Below are positions 35,301 through 50,830 of a stretch of 64,000 nt of DNA, in pieces (within the stretch, counting starts at the first letter, position 1; each line of letters starts with the position of its first letter). The stretch spans positions 620,001 through 684,000 of the forward strand of contig JAPDOI010000375.1 of assembly GCA_029168955.1 (NCBI GenBank), read 5' to 3'. The DNA comes from Aplectana chamaeleonis. Taxonomy: Eukaryota; Nematoda; Chromadorea; Rhabditida; Cosmocercidae. The notes under the pieces are model-generated. The model was not told where the DNA came from. It saw only the letters and a program-made list of their open reading frames with translations, and ran no database searches. The position numbers and the translations under genes were made by a program.

Positions 35301-36454
35301 TTTCACGACGTCCCGATGACGTCATCAGAAGCCAGATGCACTTTTCACGACGTCCCGATGACGTCATCAGAAGCCAGATGCACTTTTCACGACGTCCCGA
35401 TGACGTCATCAGAAGCCCGAAGCACTTTTCACGACGTCCCGATGACGTCATCAGAAGCCAGATGCACTTTTCACGACGTCCCGATGACGTCATCAGAAGC
35501 CAGATGCACTTTTCACGACGTCCCGATGACGTCATCAGAAGCCAGATGCACTTTTCACGACGTCCCAATGACGTCATCAGAAGCCAGATGCACTTTTCAC
35601 GACGTCCCGATGACGTCATCAGAAGCCAGATGCACTTTTCACGACGTCCCGATGACGTCATCAGAAACCAGATGCACTTTTCACGACGTCCCGATGACGT
35701 CATCAGAAGCCAGATGCACTTTTCACGACGTCCCGATGACGTCATCAGAAGCCAGATGCACTTTCACGACGTCCCGATGACGACATCAGAAGCCAGATGC
35801 ACTTTTCACGACGTCCCGATGACGTCATCAGAAACCCGAAGCACTTTTCACGACGTCCCGATGACGTCATCAGAAGCCAGATGCACTTTTCACGACGTCC
35901 CGATGACGTCATCAGAAGCCAGATGCACTTTTCACGACGTTCCGATGACGTCATCAGAAGCCAGATGCACTTTTCACGACGTCCCGATGACGTCATCAGA
36001 AGCCAGATGCACTTTTCACGACGTCCCGATGACGTCATCAGAAGCCAGATGCACTTTTCACGACGTCCCGATGACGTCATCAGAAGCCAGATGCACTTTC
36101 ACGACGTCCCGATGACGTCATCAGAAGCCAGATGCACTTTTCCCGACGTCCCGATGACGTCATCAGAAGCCAGATGCACTTTTCACGACGTCCCGATGAC
36201 GTCATCAGAAGCCAGATGCACTTTTCACGACGTCCCGATGACGTCATCAGAAGCCAGATGCACTTTTCACGACGTCCCGATGACGTCATCAGAAGCCAGA
36301 TGCACTTTTCACGACGTCCCGATGACGTCATCAGAAGCCAGATGCACTTTTCACGACGTTCCGATGACGTCATCAGAAGCCAGATGCACTTTTCACGACG
36401 TCCCGATGACGTCATCAGAAGCCAGATGCACTTTTCACGACGTCCCGATGACGT

Positions 36455-37160
36455 CACCGGAAGCCAGCTGCACTTTTCACGACGTCCCGATGCCGTCATC
36501 AGAAGCCAGATGCACTTTTCACGACGTCCCGATGACGTCATCAGAAGCCGGATGCAATTTTCTCGACGTCCCGATGACGTCATCACAAGCCCGATGCACT
36601 TTTCACGACGTCCCGATGACGTCATCAGAAGCCAGATGCACTTTTCACGACGTCCCGATGACGTCATCACAAGCCAGATGCACTTTTCACGACGTCCCGA
36701 TGACGTCATCAGAGCCCGATGCACTTTTCACGACGTCCCGATGACGCCATCAGAAGCCAGATGCACTTTTCACGACGTCCCGATGACGTCATCAGAGCCT
36801 GATGCACTTTTCACGACGTCCCGATGACGTCATCAGAAGCCGGATGCAATTTTACGACGTCCCGATGACGTCACCAGAAGCCAGATGCACTTTTCACGAC
36901 GCCCCGATTACTTCATTAGAAGCCGGATGCAGTTTTCACGACGTCCCGATGACGTCATCACGAGCCCGATGCACTTTTCACGACGTCCCGATGACTTCAT
37001 CAGAAGCCAGATGCACTTTTCACGACGCCCCGATGACGTCATCAGAAGCCGGATGCAATTTTCACGACGTCCCGATGACGTCATCAGAAGCCGGATGCAC
37101 TATTCGCGACGTCCCGATGACGTCATCAGAAGCCGGATGCACTTTTCACGACGTCCCGAT
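36455..37160. repeat. Variant cluster II within array C3
   Basis: Monomers with CCGGATGCAATTTT, TCACAAGCCCGATGC, AGAGCCTGATGC, GATGACTTCATC, GACGCCCCG and ACTATTCGCG. These rare forms also occur at 30.2-30.6 kb and at 49.7-50.8 kb. Bases 36992-37115 and 49792-49915 look identical over about 120 bp, so the clusters are copies of one another placed far apart in the array. Confidence 0.85.
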
Positions 37161-40100
37161 GACGTCATCAGAAGCCAGATGCACTTTTCGCGACGTCCCG
37201 ATGACGTCATCAGAAGCCAGATGCACTTTTCACGACGTCCCGATGACGTCATCAGAAGCCAGATGCACTTTTCACGACGTCCCGATGACGTCATCAGAAG
37301 CCAGATGCACTTTTCACGACGTCCCGATGACGTCATCAGAAGCCAGATGCACTTTTCACGACGTCCCGATGACGTCATAAGAAGCCAGATGCACTTTTCA
37401 CGGCGTCCCGATGACGTCATCAGAAGCCAGATGCACTTCTCACGACGTCCCGGTGACATCATCAGGAGCCAGATGCACTTTTCACGACGTCTCGGTGACG
37501 TCATCAGAAGCCAGATGCACTTTTCACGACGTCCCGATGACGTCATCAGAAGCCAGATGCACTTTTCACGACGTCCCGATGACGTCATCAGAAGCCAGAT
37601 GCACTTTTCACGACGTCCCGATGACGTCATCAGAAGCCAGATGCACTTTTCACGACGTCCCGATGACGTCATCAGAAGCCAGATGCACTTTTCACGACGT
37701 CCCGATGACGTCATCAGAAGCCAGATGCACTTTTCACGACGTCCCGATGACGTCATCAGAAGCCAGATGCACTTTTCACGACGTCCCGATGACGTCATCA
37801 GAAGCCAGATGCACTTTTCACGACGTCCCGATGACGTCATCAGAAGCCAGATGCACTTTTCACGACGTCCCGATGACGTCATCAGAAGCCAGATGCACTT
37901 TTCACGACGTCCCGATGACGTCATCAGAAGCCAGATGCACTTTTCACGACGTCCCGATGACGTCATCAGAAGCCAGATGCACTTTTCACGACGTCCCGAT
38001 GACGTCATCAGAAGCCAGATGCACTTTCACGACGTCCCGATGACGTCATCAGAAGCCAGATGCACTTTTCACGACGTCCCGATGACGTCATCAGAAGCCC
38101 AGATGCACTTTTCACGACGTCCCGATGACGTCATCAGAAGCCAGATGCACTTTTCACGACGTCCCGATGACGTCATCAGAAGCCAGATGCACTTTTCACG
38201 ACGTCCCGATGACGTCATCAGAAGCCAGATGCACTTTTCACGACGTCCCGATGACGTCATCAGAAGCCAGATGCACTTTTCACGACGTCCCGATGACGTC
38301 ATCAGAAGCCAGATGCACTTTTCACGACGTCCCGATGACGTCATCAGAAGCCAGATGCACTTTTCACGACGTCCCGATGACGTCATCAGAAGCCAGATGC
38401 ACTTTTCACGACGTCCCGATGACGTCATCAGAAGCCAGATGCACTTTTCACGACGTCCCGATGACGTCATCAGAAGCCAGATGCACTTTTCACGACGTCC
38501 CGATGACGTCATCAGAAGCCAGATGCACTTTTCACGACGTCCCGATGACGTCATCAGAAGCCAGATGCACTTTTCACGACGTCCCGATGACGTCATCAGA
38601 AGCCAGATGCACTTTTCACGACGTCCCGATGACGTCATCAGAAGCCAGATGCACTTTTCACGACGTCCCGATGACGTCATCAGAAGCCAGATGCACTTTT
38701 CACGACGTCCCGAAGATGTCATCAGAAGCCAGATGCACTTTTCACGACGTCCCGATGACGTCATCAGAAGCCAGATGCACTTTTCACGACGTCCCGATGA
38801 CGTCATCAGAAGCCAGATGCACTTTTCACGACGTCCCGATGACGTCGTAAGAAGCCAGATGCGCTTTTCACGACGTCCCGATGACGTCATCAGAAGCCAG
38901 ATGCACTTTTCACGACGTCCCGATGACGTCATCAGAAGCCAGATGCACTTTTCACGACGTCCCGATGACGTCATCAGAAGCCAGATGCACTTTTCACGAC
39001 GTCCCGATGACGTCATCAGAAGCCAGATGCACTTTTCACGACGTCCCGATGACGTCATCAGAAGCCAGGGGCACTTGTCACGACGTCCCGATGACGTCAT
39101 CAGAAGCCAGATGCACTTTTTCACGACGTCGCGATGACGTCATCAGAAGCCAGAGGCACTTTTCACGACGTCCCGATGACGTCATCAGAAGCCAGATGCA
39201 CTTTTCACGACGTCCCGATGACGTCATCAGAAGCCAGATGCACTTTTCACGACGTCCCGATGACGTCATCAGAAGCCAGATGCACTTTTCACGACGTCCC
39301 GATGACGTCATCAGAAGCCAGATGCACTTTTCACGACGTCCCGATGACGTCATCAGAAGACAGATGCACTTTTCACGACGTCCCGATGCCGCCATCAGAA
39401 GCCAGATGCACTTTTCACAACGTCCCGATGACGTCATCAGAAGCCAGATGCACTTTTCACGACGTCCCGATGACGTCATCAGAAGCCAGATGCACTTTTC
39501 ACGACGTCCCGATGACGTCATCAGAAGCCAGATGCACTTTTCACGACGTCCCGATGACGTCATCAGAAGCCAGATGCACTTTTCACGACGTCCCGATGAC
39601 GTCATCAGAAGCCAGATGCACTTTTCACGACGTCCCGATGACGTCACCAGAAGCCAGATGCACTTTTCACGACGTCCCGATGACGTCACCAGAAGCCAGA
39701 TGCACCTTTCACGTCGTCCCGATGACGTCATAAGAAGCCAGATGCACTTTTCACGACGTCCCGATGACGTCATCAGAAGCCAGATGCACTTTTCACGGCG
39801 TCCCGATGACGTCATCAGAAGCCAGATGCACTTTTCACGACGTCCCGATGACGTCATCAGAAGCCAGATGCACTTTTCACGACGTCCCGATGACGTCATC
39901 AGAAGCCAGATGCACTTTTCACGACGTACCGATGTCGTCATCAGGAGCCAGATGCACTTTTCACGACGTCCCGATGACATCATCAGAAGCCAGATGCACT
40001 TTTCACGACGTCCCGATGACGTCATCAGAAGCCAGATGCACTTTTCACGACGTCCCGATGACGTCATCAGAAGCCAGATGCACTTTTCACGACGTCCCGA

Positions 40101-43100
40101 TGACGTCATCAGAAGCCAGATGCACTTTTCACGTCGTCCCGATGACTTCTTCAGAAGCCAGATGCATTTTTCATGACGTCCCGATGACGTCATCAGAAGC
40201 CAGATGCACTTTTCACGACGTCCCGATGACGTCATCAGAAGCCAGATGCACTTTTCACGACGTCCCGATGACGTCATCAGAAGCCAGATGCACTTTTCAC
40301 GGCGTCCCGATGACGTCATCAGAAGCCAGATGCAGCTTTCACGTCGTCACGGTGACGTCATCAGAAGCCAGATGCACTTTTCACGACATCCCGATGACGT
40401 CATCAGAAGCCAGATGCACTTTTCACGACGTCCCGATGACGTCATCAGAAGCCAGATGCACTTTTCACGACATCCCGATGACGTCATCAGGAGCCAGATG
40501 CACTTTTCACGACGTCCCGATGACGTCATCAGAAGCCAGATGCACTTTTCACGACGTCCCGATGACGTCATCAGAAGCCAGATGCACTTTTCACGACGTC
40601 CCGATGACGTCATCAGAAGCCAGATGCACTTTTCACGACGTCTCGATGACGTCATCAGAAGCTAGATGCACTTTTCACGACGTCCCGATGACGTCATCAG
40701 AAGCCAGATGCACTTTTCACGACGTCCCGATGACGTCATCAGAAGCCAGATGCACTTTTCACGACGTCCCGATGACGTCATCAGAAGCCAGATGCACTTT
40801 TCACGACGTCCCGATGACGTCATCAGAAGCCAGATGCACTTTTCACGACGTCCCGATGACGTCATCAGAAGCCAGATGCACTTTTCACGACGTCCCGATG
40901 ACGTCATCAGAAGCCAGATGCACTTTTCACGACGTCCCGATGACGTCATCAGAAGCCAGATGCACTTTTCACGACGTCCCGATGACGTCATCAGAAGCCA
41001 GATGCACTTTCACGACGTCCCGATGACGTCATCAGAAGCCAGATGCACTTTTCACGACGTCCCGATGACGTCATCAGAAGCCAGATGCACTTTTCACGAC
41101 GTCCCGATGACGTCATCAGAAGCCAGATGCACTTTCACGACGTCCCGATGACGTCATCAGAAGCCAGATGCACTTTTCACGACGTCCCGATGACGTCATC
41201 AGAAGCCAGATGCACTTTTCACGACGTCCCGATGACGTCATCAGAAGCCAGATGCACTTTTCACGACGTCCCGATGACGTCATCAGAAGCCAGATGCACT
41301 TTTCACGACGTCCCGATGACGTCATCAGAAGCCAGATGCACTTTTCACGACGTCCCGATGACGTCATCAGAAGCCAGATGCACTTTTCACGACGTCCCGA
41401 TGACGTCATCAGAAGCCAGATGCACTTTTCACGACGTCCCGATGACGTCATCAGAAGCCAGATGCACTTTTCACGACGTCCCGATGACGTCATCAGAAGC
41501 CAGATGCACTTTTCACGACGTCCCGATGACGTCATCAGAAGCCAGATGCACTTTTCACGACGTCCCGATGACGTCATCAGAAGCCAGATGCACTTTTCAC
41601 GACGTCCCGATGACGTCATCAGAAGCCAGATGCACTTTTCACGACGTCCCGATGACGCCATCAGAAGCCAGATGCACTTTTCACGACGTCCCGATGACGT
41701 CATCAGAAGCCAGATGCACTTTTCACGACGTCCCGATGACGTCATCAGAAGCCAGATGCACTTTTCACGACGTCCCGATGACGTCATCAGAAGCCAGATG
41801 CACTTTTCACGACGTCCCGATGACGTCATCAGAAGCCAGATGCACTTTTCACGACGTCCCGATGACGTCATCAGAAGCCAGATGCACTTTTCACGACGTC
41901 CCGATGACGTCATCAGAAGCCAGATGCACTTTCACGACGTCCCGATGACGTCATCAGAAGCCAGATGCACTTTTCACGACGTCCCGATGACGTCATCAGA
42001 AGCCAGATGCACTTTTCACGACGTCCCGATGACGTCATCAGAAGCCAGATGCACTTTTCACGACGTCCCGATGACGTCATCAGAAGCCAGATGCACTTTT
42101 CACGACGTCCCGATGACGTCATCAGAAGCCAGATGCACTTTTCACGACGTCCCGATGACATCATCAGGAGCCAGATGCACTTTTCACGACGTCCCGATGA
42201 CGTCATCAGAAGCCAGATGCACTTTTCACGACGTCCCGATGACGTCATCAGAAGCCAGATGCACTTTTCACGACGTCCCGATGACGTCATCAGAAGCCAG
42301 ATGCACTTTTCACGACGTCCCGATGACGTCATCAGAAGCCAGATGCACTTTTCACGACGTCCCGATGACGTCATCAGAAGCCAGATGCACTTTTCACGAC
42401 GTCTCGATGACGTCATCAGAAGCTAGATGCACTTTTCACCACGTCCCGATGACGTCATCAGAAGCCAGATGCACTTTTCACGACGTACCGATGACATCAT
42501 CAGGAGCCAGATGCACTTTTCACGGCGTCCCGATGACGTCATCAGAAGCCAGATGCACTTTTCACGACGTCTTGATGACGTCATCAGAAGCCAGATGCAC
42601 TTTCACGACGTCCCGATGACGTCATCAGAAGCCAGTTGCACTTTTCACGACGTCCCGATGACGTCATCAGAAGCCAGATGCACTTTTCACGACGTCCCGA
42701 TGACGTCATCAGAAGCCAGATGCACTTTTCACGACGTCCCGATGACGTCATCAGAAGCCAGATGCACTTTTCACGACGTCCCGATGACGTCATCAGAAGC
42801 CAGATGCACTTTTCACGACGTCCCGATGACGTCATCAGAAGCCAGATGCACTTTTCACGACGTCCCGATGACGTCATCAGAAGCCAGATGCACTTTTCAC
42901 GACGTCCCGATGACGTCATCAGAAGCCAGATGCACTTTTCACGACGTCCCGATGACGTCATCAGAAGCCAGATGCACTTTTCACGACGTCCCGATGACGT
43001 CGTCAGAAGCCAGATGCACTTTTCACGACGTCCCGATGACGTCATCAGAAGCCAGATGCACTTTCACGACGTCCCGAGGACGTCATCAGAAGCCAGATGC

Positions 43101-46100
43101 ACTTTTCACGACGTCTCGATGACGTCATCAGAGGCCAGATGCACTTTTCACGACGTCCTGATGTTTTGTCAGAAGCCAGATGCACTTTTCGCGACGTCCC
43201 GATGACGTCATCAGAAGCCAGATGCACCTTTCACCACGTCCCGATGACGTCATCAGAAGTCAGATGCACTTTTCACGACGTCCCGATGACGTCATCAGAA
43301 GCCAGATGCACTTTTCACGACGTCCCGATGACATCATCAGGAGCCAGATGCACTTTTCACGACGTCCCGATGACGTCATCAGAAGCCAGATGCACTTTTC
43401 ACGACGTCCCGATGACGTCATCAGAAGCCAGATGCACTTTTCACGACGTCCCGATGACGTCATCAGAAGCCAGATGCACTTTTCACGACGTCTCGATGAC
43501 GTCATCGGAAGCTAGATGCACTTTTCACGACGTCCCGATGACGTCATCAGAAGCCAGATGCACTTTTCACGACGTCCCGATGACGTCATCAGAAGCCAGA
43601 TGCACTTTTCACGACGTCCCGATGACGTCATCAGAAGCCAGATGCACTTTTCACGACGTTCCGATGACGTCATCAGAAGCCAGATGCACTTTTCACGACG
43701 TCTCGATGACGTCATCGGAAGCTAGATGCACTTTTCACCACGTCCCGATGACGTCATCAGAAGCCAGTTGAACTTTTCACGACATCCCGATGACGTTATC
43801 AGAAGCCAGATGCCCTTGCCACGACGTCCCGATGACGTCATCAGGAGCCAGTTGCACTTTTCACGACGTCCCGATGACGTCATCAGAAGCCAGATGCACT
43901 TTTCACGACGTCCCGATGACGTCATCAGAAGCCAGATGCACTTTTCACGACGTCCCGATGACGTCATCAGAAGCCAGATGCACTTTTCACGACGTCCCGA
44001 TGACGTCATCAGAAGCCAGATGCACTTTTCACGACGTCCCGATGACGTCATCAGAAGCCAGATGCACTTTTCACGACGTCCCGATGACGTCATCAGAAGC
44101 CAGATGCACTTTTCACGACGTCCCGATGACGTCATCAGGAGCCAGATGCACTTTACACGACGTCTCGATGACGTCATCAGAAGCTCGATGCAATTTTCAC
44201 GACGTCCCGATGACGTCATCAGAAGCCAGACATGCACTTTTCACGACGTCCCGATGACGTCATCAGAAGCCAGATGCACTTTTCACGACGTCCCGATGAC
44301 GTCATCAGAAGCCAGATGCACTTTTCACGACGTCCCGATGACGTCATCAGAAGCCAGATGCACTTTTCACGACGTCCCGATGACGTCATCAGAAGCCAGA
44401 TGCACTTTTCACGACGTCCCGATGACGTCATCAGAAGCCAGATGCACTTTCACGACGTCCCGATGACGTCATCAGAAGCCAGATGCACTTTTCACGACGT
44501 CCCGATGACGTCATCAGAAGCCAGATGCACTTTTCACGACGTCCCGATGACGTCATCAGAAGCCAGATGCACTTTTCACGACGTCCCGATGACGTCATCA
44601 GAAGCCAGATGCACTTTTCACGACGTCCCGATGACGTCATCAGAAGCCAGATGCACTTTTCACGACGTCCCGATGACGTCATCAGAAGCCAGATGCACTT
44701 TTCACGACGTCCCGATGACGTCATCAGAAGCCAGATGCACTTTTCACGACGTCCCGATGACGTCATCAGAAGCCAGATGCACTTTTCACGACGTCCCGAT
44801 GACGTCATCAGAAGCCAGATGCACTTTTCACGACGTCCCGATGACGTCATCAGAAGCCAGATGCACTTTCACGACGTCCCGATGACGTCATCAGAAGCCA
44901 GATGCACTTTTCACGACGTCCCGATGACGTCATCAGAAGCCAGATGCACTTTTCACGACGTCCCGATGACGTCATCAGAAGCCAGATGCACTTTCACGAC
45001 GTCCCGATGACGTCATCAGAAGCCAGATGCACTTTTCACGACGTCCCGATGACGTCATCAGAAGCCAGATGCACTTTTCACGACGTCCCGATGACGTCAT
45101 CAGAAGCCAGATGCACTTTTCACGACGTCCCGATGACGTCATCAGAAGCCAGATGCACTTTTCACGACGTCCCGATGACGTCATCAGAAGCCAGATGCAC
45201 TTTTCACGACGTCCCGATGACGTCATCAGAAGCCAGATGCACTTTTCACGACGTCCCGATGACGTCATCAGAAGCCAGATGCACTTTTCACGACGTCTCG
45301 ATGACGTCATCAGAAGCCAGATGCTTTCTTCACGACGTCCCGATGACGTCATCAGAAGCCAGATGCACTTTTCACGACGTCCCGATGACGTCATCAAAAG
45401 CCAGAGGCACTTGTCACGTCGTTCCGATGACGTCATCAGAAGCCAGATGCACTTTTCACGACGTCCCGATGACGTCATCAGAAGCCAGATGCACTTTTCA
45501 CGACGTCCCGATGACGTCATCAGAAGCCAGATGCACTTTTCACGACGTCCCGATGACGTCATCAGAAGCCAGATGCACTTTTCACGACGTCCCGATGACG
45601 TCATCAGAAGCCAGATGCACTTTTCACGACGTCCCGATGACGTCATCAGAAGCCAGATGCACTTTTCACGACGTCCCGATGACGTCATCAGAAGCCAGAT
45701 GCACTTTTCACGACGTCCCGATGACGTCATCAGAAGCCAGATGCACTTTTCACGACGTCCCGATGACGTCATCAGAAGCCAGATGCACTTTCACGACGTC
45801 CCGATGACGTCATCAGAAGCCAGATGCACTTTTCACGACGTCCCGATGACGTCATCAGAAGCCAGATGCACTTTTCACGACGTCCCGATGACGTCATCAG
45901 AAGCCAGATGCACTTTTCACGACGTCCCGATGACGTCATCAGAAGCCACATGCACTTTTCACGACGTCCCGATGACGTCATCAGATGCCAGATGCACTTT
46001 TCACGACGTCCCGATGACGTCATCAGAAGGAAGCCAGATGCACTTTTCACGACGTCCCGATGAAGTCATCAGAAGCCAGATGCACTTTTCACGACGTCCC

Positions 46101-48670
46101 GATGACGTCATCAGAAGCCAGATGCACTTTTCACGACGTCCCGATGACGTCATCAGAAGCCAGATGCACTTTCACGACGTCCCGATGACGTCATCAGAAG
46201 CCAGATGCACTTTTCACGACGTCCCGATGACGTCATCAGAAGCCAGATGCACTTTTCACGACGTCCCGATGACGTCATCAGAAGCCAGATGCACTTTTCA
46301 CGACGTCCCGATGACGTCATCAGAAGCCAGATGCACTTTTCACGACGTCCCGATGACGTCATCAGAAGCCATATGCACTTTTCACGACGTCCCGATGACG
46401 TCATCAGAAGCCAGATGCACTTTTCACGACGTCCCGATGACGTCATCAGAAGCCATATGCACTTTTAACGACGTCCCTATGACGTCATCAGAACCCAGAT
46501 GCACTTTTCACGACGTCCCGATGACGTCATCAGAAGCCAGATGCACTTTTCACGACGTCCCGATGACGTCATCAGAAGCCAGATGCACTTTTCACGACGT
46601 CCCGATGACGTCATCAGAAGCCAGATGCACTTTTCACGACGTCCCGATGACGTCATCAGAAGCCAGATGCACTTTTCACGACGTCTCGATGACGTCATCA
46701 GAAGCTAGATGCACTTTTCACCACGTCCCGATGACATCATCAGAAGCCAGATGCACTTTCACGACGTCCCGATGACGTCATCAGAAGCCAGATGCACTTT
46801 TCACGACGTCCTGATGACATCATCAGAAGCCAGATGCACTTTTCACGACGTCCCGATGACGTCATCAGAAGCCAGATGCACTTTTTCACGACGTCCCGAT
46901 GACATCATCAGGAGCCAGATGCACTTTTCACGACGTCCCGATGACGTCATCAGGAGCCAGATGCACTTTTCACGACGTCCCGATGACATCATCAGGAGCC
47001 AGATGCACTTTTCACGACGTCCCGATGACGTCATCAGGAGCCAGATGCGCTTTTCACGTCCCGATGACGTCATCAGAAGCCAGAGGCACTTGCCACGACG
47101 TCCCGATGACGTCATCAGAAGCCAGATGCACTTTTCACGACGTCCCGATGACGTCATCAGAAGCCAGATGCACTTTTCACGACGTCCCGATGACGTCATC
47201 AGAAGCCAGATGCACTTTTCACGACGTCCCGATGACGTCATCAGAAGCCAGATGCACTTTTCACGACGTCACGATGACGTCATCAGAAGCCAGATGCACT
47301 TTTCACGACGTCCCGATGACGTCATCAGAAGCCAGATGCACTTTTCACGACGTCCCGATGACGTCATCAGAAGCCAGATGCACTTTTCACGACGTCCCGA
47401 TGACGTCATCAGAAGCCAGATGCACTTTTCACGACGTCCCGATGACGTCATCAGAAGCCAGATGCACTTTTCACGACGTCCCGATGACGTCATCAGAAGC
47501 CAGATGCACTTTTCACGACGTCCCGATGACGTCATCAGAAGCCAGATGCACTTTTCACGACGTCCCGATGACGTCATCAGAAGCCAGATGCACTTTTCAC
47601 GACGTCCCGATGACGTCATCAGAAGCCAGATGCACTTTTCACGACGTCCCGATGACGTCATCAGAAGCCAGATGCACTTTTCACGACGTCCCGATGACGT
47701 CATCAGAAGCCAGATGCACTTTCACGACGTCCCGATGACGTCATCAGAAGCCAGATGCACTTTTCACGACGTCCCGATGACGTCATCAGAAGCCAGATGC
47801 ACTTTTCACGACGTCCCGATGACGTCATCAGAAGCCAGATGCACTTTCACGACGTCCCGATGACGTCATCAGAAGCCAGATGCACTTTTCACGACGTCCC
47901 GATGACGTCATCAGAAGCCAGATGCACTTTTCACGACGTCCCGATGACGTCATCAGAAGCCAGATGCACTTTTCACGACGTCCCGATGACGTCATCAGAA
48001 GCCAGATGCACTTTTCACGACGTCCCGATGACGTCATCAGAAGCCAGATGCACTTTTCACGACGTCCCGATGACGTCATCAGAAGCCAGATGCACTTTTC
48101 ACGACGTCCCGATGACGTCATCAGAAGCCAGATGCACTTTTCACGACGTCCCGATGACGTCATCAGAAGCCAGATGCACTTTTCACGACGTCCCGATGAC
48201 GTCATCAGAAGCCAGATGCACTTTTCACGACGTCCCGATGACGTCATCAGAAGCCAGATGCACTTTTCACGACGTCCCGATGACGTCATCAGAAGCCAGA
48301 TGCACTTTTCACGACGTCCCGATGACGTCATCAGAAGCCAGATGCACTTTTCACGACGTCCCGATGACGTCATCAGAAGCCAGATGCACTTTTCACGACG
48401 TCCCGATGACGTCATCAGAAGCCAGATGCACTTTTCACGACGTCCCGATGACGTCATCAGAAGCCAGATGCACTTTTCACGACGTCCCGATGACGTCATC
48501 AGAAGCCAGATGCACTTTTCACGACGTCCCGATGACGTCATCAGAAGCCAGATGCACTTTTCACGACGTCCCGATGACGTCATCAGAAACCAGATGCACT
48601 TTTCACGACGTCTCGATGACGTCATCAGAAGCCAGATGCACTTTTCACGACGTCCCGATGACGTCATCAG

Positions 48671-49090
48671 AAGCCAGATCCACTTTTCACAACGTCCCGG
48701 TGACGTCGTCAGAAGCCAAATGCACTTTTCACGACGTCCCGATGACGTCATCACAAACCAGATGCACTTTTCACGACGACCCGATGACGTCATCACAAAC
48801 CAGATGCACTTTTCACGACGTCCCGATGACGCCATCAGAAGCCAGATGCACTTTTCACGACGTCCCGATGACCTCATCAGAAGCCAGATGCACTTTTCAC
48901 GACGTCCCGATGACGTCATCAGAAGCCAGATGCACTTTTCACGACGTCCCGATGACGTCATCAGAAGCCAGATCCACTTTTCACAACGTCCCGGTGACGT
49001 CGTCAGAAGCCAAATGCACTTTTCACGACGTCCCGATGACGTCATCACAAACCAGATGCACTTTTCACGACGACCCGATGACGTCATCAG
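48671..49090. repeat. 294-bp tandem duplication in array C3
   Basis: A run of rare variants (AGATCCAC, TCACAACGTCCCGG, GTCGTCAGAAGCCAAATGC, TCACAAACC, GACGACCCG) occurs at 48,671-48,795 and again 294 bp later. The offset is exactly seven monomers. The second copy ends with a two-base loss at TCAGGCCAG (about 49,087). Confidence 0.88.
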
Positions 49091-49689
49091 GCCAGATGCA
49101 CTTTTCACGACGTCCCGATGACGTCATCAGAAGCCAGACGCACTTTTCACGACGTCCCGATGACGTCATCAGAAGCCAGATGCACTTTTCACGACGTATC
49201 GATGACGTCATAAGAAGCCAGATGCACTTTTCACGACGTCCCGATGACGTCATCAGAAGCCAGATGCACTTTTCACGACGTCCCGATGACGTCATCAGAA
49301 GCCAGATGCACTTTTCACGACGTCCCGATGACGTCATCAGAAGCCAGATGCACTTTTCACGACGTCCCGATGACGTCATCAGAAGCCAGATGCACTTTTC
49401 ACGACGTCCCGATGACGTGATCAGAAGCCAGATGCACTTTTCACGACGTCCCGATGACGTCATCAGAAGCCAGATGCACTTTTCACGACGTCCCGATGAC
49501 GTCATCAGAAGCCAGATGCACTTTTCACGACGTCCCGATGACGTCATCAGAAGCCAGATGCACTTTTCACGACGTCCCGATGACGTCATCAGAAGCCAGA
49601 TGCACTTTTCACGACGTCCCGATGACGTCATCAGAAGCCCGATGCACTTTTCACGACGTCCCAATGACGTCATCAGAAGCCCGATGCAC

Positions 49690-50830
49690 TTTTCACGAGG
49701 TCCCGATGACGTCATCAGAAGCCGGATGCAATTTTCTCGACGTCCCGATGACGTCGTCAGAAGCCAGATGCACTTTTCACGACGTCCCGATGACTTCATC
49801 AGAAGCCAGATGCACTTTTCACGACGCCCCGATGACGTCATCAGAAGCCGGATGCAATTTTCACGACGTCCCGATGACGTCATCAGAAGCCGGATGCACT
49901 ATTCGCGACGTCCCGATGACGTCATCAGAAGCCAGATGCACTTTTCACGACTTCCCGATGACGTCATCACAAGCCCGATGCACCTTTCACGACGTCCCGA
50001 TGACGTCATCACAAGCCAGATGCACTTTTCACGATGTCCCGATGACGTCATCAGAAGCCGGATGCACTTTTCACGACGTCTCGATGACGTCATCAGAAGC
50101 CAGATGCACTTTTCACGACGTCCTGGTGACGTCATCACAAGCCCGATGCACTTTTCACGACATCCCGATGACGCCATCAGAAGCCAGATGCACTTTTCAC
50201 GACGTCCCGATGACGTCATCAGAGCCTGATGCACTTTTCACGACGTCCCGATGACGTCATCAGAAGCCGGATGCAATTTTACGACGTCCCGATGACGTCA
50301 CCAGAAGCCAGATGCACTTTTCACGACGTCCCGATGACTTCATCAGAAGCCAGATGCACTTTTCGCGACGCCCCGATGACGTCATCAGAAGCCGGATGCA
50401 ATTTTACGACGTCCCGATGACGTCATCAGAAGCCCGAAGCACTTTTCACGACGTCCCGATGACGTCACCAGAAGCCCGAAGCACTTTTCACGACGTCCCG
50501 ATGACGTCATCAGAAGCCAGATGCACTTTTCACGACGTCCCGATGACGTCATCAGGGTGCCAGATGCACTTTTCACGACGTCCCCATGACGTCATCAGAA
50601 GCCAGATGCACTTTTCACGACGTTCCGATGACATCAGAAGCCAGATGCACTTTTCACGACGTCCCGATGACGTCATCAGAAGCCAGATGCACTTTTCACG
50701 ACGTCCCGATGACGTCATCAGAGCCTGATGCACTTTTCACGACGTCCCGATGACGTCATCAGAAGCCGGATGCAATTTTACGACGTCCCGATGACGTCAC
50801 CAGAAGCCAGATGCACTTTTCACGACATCC
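49690..50830. repeat. Variant cluster III within array C3
   Basis: Carries the same rare forms as cluster II, but in another order and partly twice: GATGACTTC at 49,791 and 50,335, and AGAGCCTG at 50,221 and 50,720. The internal spacings are 544 and 499 bp. A small higher-order unit seems to have been duplicated here. Confidence 0.85.
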
